From: Flexivirga oryzae | GTDB lineage: Bacteria > Actinomycetota > Actinomycetes > Actinomycetales > Dermatophilaceae | Reading direction: 5' to 3' | DNA: 64,000 nucleotides | Assembly: GCF_014190805.1 (NCBI RefSeq) | Contig: NZ_JACHVQ010000001.1 | Location: 2,480,001 to 2,544,000 of the forward strand | In this document: positions 61,001 through 64,000 of the stretch, in pieces | Layout of the letters: each line of letters opens with the position of its first letter | How positions within the stretch are numbered: the first letter of the stretch is position 1 | Translations under genes and position numbers: made by a program | Notes under the pieces: generated by a model | Databases searched by the model: none | Told to the model about the DNA's origin: nothing | Seen by the model: only the letters and a program-made list of their open reading frames with translations

Positions 61001-61608
61001 TGACGGTGCGCCGTGGCGAGTTCGTGCTGCTGCTGGGTCAGATCGGCTCGGGCAAGTCCAGCCTGCTCGGGTCGCTCGCGGGGCTGATCTCGCACAGTGG
61101 CTCCCTCACCTGGAACGGCGAGCAGGTCACCGACGGTCAGGCGTTCCTGCGTCCGGCTCAGGTGGCGCACGTCGCGCAGGTGCCGCGGGTGCTGTCCGGC
61201 ACGTTCGCCGACAACGTCCAGCTCGGCTTCGACCGGCCGTTCGACGAGCCGGTGGCGACCGCGCGGCTGGCCCCGGACGTCGAGGCCGCCGGCGGCGCCG
61301 ACTCGATCATCGGTCACCGCGGAGTGCGGCTGTCCGGGGGTCAGGTCCAGCGGCTGGCGCTCGCGCGTGCCCTGGCGACCGACAGCGAGTTGCTGCTCGC
61401 CGACGACGTGTCCAGTGCGCTCGACGCGACGACCGAGGTCGAGCTGTGGGCCGCCCTGCGCGACCGGCACAGCACCGTGGTCGGGGCGACGTCCAAGCGT
61501 GCCGCACTGGCCCAGGCCGACCGGGTGGTGGTGCTGGTCGACGGTGTCGTCACCGCGGTCGGGCCGTGGACCGAACTCGCCGACGAGTGGGACCACCTGG
61601 CCGGGTGA
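58096..61608 (+). CDS. Four-domain ABC exporter in one chain (TMD-NBD-TMD-NBD)
   Basis: 1170 residues. The first half has six helices, then NBD1: Walker A VGRTGSGKSTL near 375, a TQRTELLVGT Q-loop, signature LSAGEEQL near 478, Walker B VVVLDEAT near 500 and H-loop VAHRLST. The linker is about residues 600-640. The second half has NBD2: Walker A LGQIGSGKSSL near 980, signature LSGGQVQRL near 1080, Walker B LLLADDVSSALD with Asp in place of the catalytic Glu, and a switch strand VVGATSKRAA with no His. Site 2 therefore looks non-hydrolytic, as in heterodimeric exporters such as TM287/288. Two-gene exporters are commoner; a single chain is rarer in this group. The substrate is unknown. Confidence 0.9.
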   Translation: MTSTATRASGDTVAGRSGTPSPDHRRQLNLRRLAGASTVATLAILVVGTIGQTLGTVVAGRLAASPTSELVWLLTLCVVGGALLDTVGRFCWASIIDRAEGALRGDLLNAALHQPLSQLSEQAVGEILDRVDDDTHEVGTLMRQQVWRLLQTLVALVPMWIIAGVTWWPAWLLFPVIASVTFFVIKPRLHELAQRKVAEEIAWTDHAAALEEGIAGADDLRTSLGQSFAVARLARLSATIHERFRQVLHLEWLLTLRASVLLHALLAGVGVVGVGLVSSGGMSVAAVVTLFLVTTTFVGQIDMTARHLPDLQTGIGAVIRLRQMLSVEPEPTGGAALPDAPLDIRLDGLRFSYDEGTFALQDIDLHVPAGHTVALVGRTGSGKSTLASLLSRAVEPPTGMVYLGGVDVTTLDLEQLRSAVGVVTQRTELLVGTLAENIALFADLPRATIEGAVERLGLTDWVDSLPDGLDTVLGPSGTSLSAGEEQLVAFARLLVRDVRVVVLDEATARMDPLTERRVVSAAEHLLAGRTGVLVAHRLSTIARAEQVAVLDHGRLVQAGPREQLARTTGPFRSLLEASSTADEEAPAEAAGVQVGGRRRAGTPPELLDLGHGPSLTRGIAHALVITPRWGLMAIGMFFGSALLGSLGAVTGLVWGNAVENLKDGSTPSTLAVLLVICLISGPVMLSEAIRRYPRWWVEVLLRTRMQVLLGQTRGHRMVKTPPGEVMGRALDSDRYAQYADRWVDFINGLLIAVVTAIIGGTVLAGLVLLGVMVGAAVASAGGRPIAGRSAAKASKSRANFGRALVSALDSARTVKLAARTPEIHRHLQRVDAGRVEAAVSEHRVRALLDGVPIVLVQVGVVVAWACYLEEVWGLATAILVSNAVSGFDWFGRVAGSVVTEAPGARAWQKATSRFAGGVDLVSIPDGIDLVAGTAPAPPVVPRKPLQELSIRGFSAIHDDGTIGVSNVDLTVRRGEFVLLLGQIGSGKSSLLGSLAGLISHSGSLTWNGEQVTDGQAFLRPAQVAHVAQVPRVLSGTFADNVQLGFDRPFDEPVATARLAPDVEAAGGADSIIGHRGVRLSGGQVQRLALARALATDSELLLADDVSSALDATTEVELWAALRDRHSTVVGATSKRAALAQADRVVVLVDGVVTAVGPWTELADEWDHLAG

Positions 61609-61668
61609 CGCGCACGGCATACCGTGGCGGTCGTTGACTCCGCACGGGCGCCCGGCGATGCTCGGCCG

Positions 61669-62229
61669 ATGGGGAGAATCACACGACAGGTGGGTGCGTT
61701 GCTGGCGTCCGCCGCCCTGGTGGCGGGCGCAGCGGCGTGCAACTCGGGCAGTGGATCAGCCGGGTCCCCGGACAGTTCGGGCACTGCCGCTTCGTCCGAT
61801 CCCCCGGTGACCCCGGCCGAACCGCTGCGGTTCTATCCGGTCGTCCGGGAGTCACAGGGGACGTGCCCGGCCGGGAAGGCGTCATACATCCGTGACGGGC
61901 ACAGCGACAGCTGCCTGCGGCTGGCTGCACCGGCGCTGACCGTCACGCAGCTGCGATCGGCGCGAGCCGCTCGGATCGAGGGCGGCACCTGGGCTGTGCA
62001 GATCGTGCTGCGGCCGGCGGATCGGGCCCGCTTCGGCACGCTCACCAAGAAGCTCAGCGCAAACCAGCCGCCTCGCAACAAGCTGGCCCTGGTGCTCGGC
62101 ACCGCTCCGGGCGGGCGACTGCTCACGGCGCCCGTCGTCATGTCGCGGATCAGCACCGGTTCGGTGCAGATCACCGGCGGTTTCACGAAATCGAGCGCCC
62201 AGCGGCTGGTGCACGACCTCGGCGCCTGA
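61669..62229 (+). CDS. Lipoprotein with a SecD P1-head-like domain
   Basis: 186 residues. A signal sequence (MGRITRQVGALLASAALVAGA) ends in the lipobox AAAC. A Gly/Ser/Pro linker is followed by a domain whose strands LVLGTAPGGRLLTAPVVM and ISTGSVQITGGFTKSSAQRLVHDLG match the SecD/F P1 head pattern (gG.aqItG.ft..eA..La). It has no membrane helices apart from the signal, so it is not SecD itself. It may assist folding or secretion at the outer membrane face, but this is inference. It starts 61 bases after the ABC exporter and may share its transcript. Confidence 0.8.
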   Translation: MGRITRQVGALLASAALVAGAAACNSGSGSAGSPDSSGTAASSDPPVTPAEPLRFYPVVRESQGTCPAGKASYIRDGHSDSCLRLAAPALTVTQLRSARAARIEGGTWAVQIVLRPADRARFGTLTKKLSANQPPRNKLALVLGTAPGGRLLTAPVVMSRISTGSVQITGGFTKSSAQRLVHDLGA

Positions 62230-62232
62230 CCG

Positions 62233-63804
62233 TCACACGTCGGCGGGTGCGTGCCGCTCCAGGAACCGGTAGACCTCGGTGTCGTCGACGCCGGGGAAGA
62301 CGCCGGGCGGCATCGCGGCGAGCAGGTGGGAGTGCACCCGCGCCGACGGCCAGGCGTGCCCCGACCAGCGCTCCGCGAGCCCGGGCGGCGGCTGGTTGCA
62401 GCAGCTCGGGTCCGGGCACCGGGAGACCGCGCGCTCGGTCGTCTCGCGGCCACGCATCCACTTCACGTGGTGGTAGGGCACCCCGACGTTGACCGCGAAG
62501 AGTCCGTCGCGGGTGCGGTCGACGACGGCGGTGCACCAGTAGGTGCCCGACCGTGTGTCGGTGTAGGCCTGATAGGCCTGCGACAGGTCGGGTTGCTCGA
62601 AGACGCGGCGGGCGGTCCAGGACCGGCACACCCGCTGCCCCTCGATCGCACCGGTGGGGTCGGTCGGGAACTGCACGCCGTCGTTCTCGTAGGCCTTGTA
62701 GACCACGCCGTCCTGGCTGATCCGCATGAAGTGGACGGGAATGTCGAGGTGGTGGGTCGCCAGGTTGGTGAACCGGTGTGCGGCCGTCTCGTAGGACACG
62801 GCGTAGGCGTCACGCAGGTCCTCGATGGCGATGTCCTTCTCGGCCTTGGCCCGGCGCAGGAAGTCGACCGTCTCACCCTCGGGCATCAGCAGCGCCGCGG
62901 CGAAGTAGTTGATCTCGACCCGCTGGGACAGGAACTCCGCGTAGTCCGCGGGCGGTTGGTGCCCGAGGACCATGTGACCGATCGCGTGCAGTGCCAGCGA
63001 ACGCGAATCATGTTGTCCCGCTTCGGGTTGCGGCAGGTAGATGCGCCTGTTCTGCAGGTCGGTGACCGTGCGCGTGGAGCCGGGCAGGTCGGAGGTGTGC
63101 ACCAGCTTGAAACCGAGCTGGGCGGCGATGCGGTCCACCGCCGCCCGGCTGATGGGACCGCCCGGATGGTTGATCGAGCCGAGCAGCTTGCCCGCCTCGG
63201 CCTCGATGTCGCCGAAGTAGTTGTTCGCCGCCCGCATGCGTTCACGCAGTTGGGCGTTGGCACGTCGGGCGTGCTCGGGCGTGGCCGCGCTGTCGGCCCG
63301 GGCCGCGGCCATCGCCTCGTGCATCCCGACGAGCGCCTCCAGCGCTTCGGTGGGCAGGCGCGGGCTCACCTTCACCCGTGGCAGGCCCAGGCCCTCGTAC
63401 GACGGCAGCCGCTGGGCGCGTTCCAGCCGGATCTCCAGCGCCGCGCGACGGCTCGGCGGCGCGGTGGACAGCAGCTCGGTCAGCGGCGTGTCCAGCTCCT
63501 GCGCGAGCGCCGAGATGACCGACAGGCGCGGCTCGCGCTTGCCGTTCTCGATCAGGGAGAGCGCCGAGGTCGACATACCGATGGCGGTGGCGACGTCCCC
63601 GAGGGTGCGGCCGGCCTCCTGACGGACGTGCCGCACGCGGCGCCCGACCGTCAGCGCGTCGGGCGTGCTGCCCGACTCCTTGACGGCCTCCTTCGTGCCG
63701 GGGCTGGTCAGCCTGCCCGGGTCGCTCTCGCGTGTGTCTCGCATCACATTCGGCGTGCTTTTGACACGCCTTGCCGATGCGGGTCGCTGTGAAACTCGTG
63801 CCAT
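62233..63804 (-). CDS. ramB: RamB/ScfR-type regulator: XRE HTH plus IrrE-like domain
   Basis: 523 residues. The N-terminal 60 residues are basic and variable. An XRE HTH follows (VGRRVRHVRQEAGRTLGDVATAIGMSTSALSLIENGKREP in parts). The central domain matches the ImmA/IrrE fold with LHAIGHMVLGH near 305, where the HExxH glutamate is missing (H-A-I-G-H). The C-terminal Cys-rich DUF2083 region has CPDPSCCNQP. In Corynebacterium and mycobacteria RamB controls aceA, aceB and acetate metabolism. Here it is directly divergent from the aceA start, which fits. A later in-frame ATG (MRDTRESD) is an alternative start. Confidence 0.9.
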   Translation of the reverse strand: MARVSQRPASARRVKSTPNVMRDTRESDPGRLTSPGTKEAVKESGSTPDALTVGRRVRHVRQEAGRTLGDVATAIGMSTSALSLIENGKREPRLSVISALAQELDTPLTELLSTAPPSRRAALEIRLERAQRLPSYEGLGLPRVKVSPRLPTEALEALVGMHEAMAAARADSAATPEHARRANAQLRERMRAANNYFGDIEAEAGKLLGSINHPGGPISRAAVDRIAAQLGFKLVHTSDLPGSTRTVTDLQNRRIYLPQPEAGQHDSRSLALHAIGHMVLGHQPPADYAEFLSQRVEINYFAAALLMPEGETVDFLRRAKAEKDIAIEDLRDAYAVSYETAAHRFTNLATHHLDIPVHFMRISQDGVVYKAYENDGVQFPTDPTGAIEGQRVCRSWTARRVFEQPDLSQAYQAYTDTRSGTYWCTAVVDRTRDGLFAVNVGVPYHHVKWMRGRETTERAVSRCPDPSCCNQPPPGLAERWSGHAWPSARVHSHLLAAMPPGVFPGVDDTEVYRFLERHAPADV

Positions 63805-63926
63805 GCGGGCACAATATCGTAAAAATCGCGATTCTTTATCAAGAACTTGCTGTTGTTTCGCACTCTGGTTACTCCAGAGTTGTCTGCATCGAACGCACCG
63901 CACGTCGCGAAAGGACCGATGCAGTC
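63805..63926. promoter_or_regulatory. Divergent ramB-aceA promoter region with inverted repeat
   Basis: AT-rich stretch with ACTCTGG at 63862-63868 inverted as CCAGAGT at 63874-63880 (5-base spacer). GAAAGGA about 8 bases before the aceA ATG is a good ribosome binding site. The palindrome is a candidate operator for the RamB-type protein or another regulator. Confidence 0.45.
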
Positions 63927-64000
63927 ATGAGCACCCAGCAGCAGCCCAGCACCACCGAGCAGGAGACCTCCCTGCAGAACGAGTGGCACAGCAACCCCCG
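63927..64000 (+). CDS. aceA: Isocitrate lyase, N-terminal 24 codons only (runs off the window)
   Basis: The ATG at 63927 opens MSTQQQPSTTEQ, then LQNEWHSNPR, which is how actinobacterial isocitrate lyases begin (a Gln/Thr-rich start, then W-x(2)-[DN]-PR). The divergent RamB-type gene is the known regulator of aceA in this phylum. Isocitrate lyase splits isocitrate into glyoxylate and succinate and allows growth on acetate. The rest lies outside the window, so the identity depends on a short segment and on context. Confidence 0.75.
   Translation, partial: MSTQQQPSTTEQETSLQNEWHSNP

Noticed and set aside
59266..61620. Open frame of 784 codons opposite the ABC exporter
   Set aside because: It is a shadow of the exporter and contains no recognisable domain.

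Overview
The window is high-GC (roughly 70 percent), densely packed actinobacterial chromosome. Gene content and order (RamB/AceA, NgcEFG, DUF2469 between yraN and rnhB, three signal peptidases after rplS, XRE/IrrE regulators) fit Micrococcales, perhaps a Dermacoccaceae- or Intrasporangiaceae-like genus. The genus is inference. No phage, transposase, integron, CRISPR array, tRNA or rRNA gene was seen.

Layout. 1-8.2 kb: the end of an Lrp/AsnC regulator with a class III aminotransferase, a conserved hypothetical, a saccharopine-dehydrogenase-like reductase, a DNA-glycosylase-like winged-helix protein, a Nudix hydrolase, a secreted protein, a SIMPL protein and an AAA ATPase. 8.2-15.8 kb: a secreted protein, a LOG-family hydrolase, a GAF-LuxR regulator, a PAP2-type membrane enzyme, a NarL-type two-component pair and a membrane protein. 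15.8-19.3 kb (minus strand): rlmN, cdsA, frr, pyrH. 19.4-22.3 kb (plus strand): an amino-acid permease and a glycosidase gene broken by a one-base frameshift. 22.3-29.1 kb (minus strand): an acetate block of acs, a SatP-type channel, an ActP-type symporter, its small partner protein and a LytS/LytR-type pair. 29.2-31.1 kb: tsf and rpsB. 31.4-35.2 kb: an aminotransferase, an M23-like protein, a DUF3152 metzincin-like protein and xerC. 35.3-42.3 kb (minus strand): dprA, comM, yraN, a DUF2469 gene, rnhB, three lepB genes and rplS. 42.5-47.9 kb: ngcEFG sugar ABC transporter genes and a divergent DUF5107/TPR protein. 48.0-50.9 kb: a trmD-GNAT fusion, rimM and nagA. 51.0-55.4 kb: SIS deaminase, ROK kinase, PfkB kinase, class II aldolase and a DeoR regulator. 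55.6-56.3 kb: khpA and rpsP. 56.6-64 kb: a serpin lipoprotein, a four-domain fused ABC exporter, a SecD-P1-like lipoprotein, a RamB-type regulator and the first codons of aceA.

How the genes fit together. Two conserved translation clusters (rpsP-khpA-rimM-trmD-rplS-lepB-rnhB and rpsB-tsf-pyrH-frr-cdsA-rlmN) form a backbone. Carbon-use genes sit at three of its joints. Amino-sugar catabolism separates khpA from rimM, amino-sugar uptake separates trmD from rplS, and the acetate block separates tsf from pyrH. Uptake (NgcEFG), phosphorylation (ROK), deacetylation (NagA), deamination (SIS), second phosphorylation (PfkB) and aldol cleavage make a complete route from a free N-acetylhexosamine to triose phosphates. 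Deacetylation releases acetate, which the acs/satP/actP block and the glyoxylate-shunt gene aceA could use.

The strongest unexplained signal is not a gene. The heptamer GTATGNC (or its complement GNCATAC) occurs about 84 times by hand count. It accounts for all but about three of the GTATG/CATAC pentamers in the window, in coding and non-coding DNA and on both strands. Two families of small palindromic intergenic repeats are also present; one of them is built from this motif.
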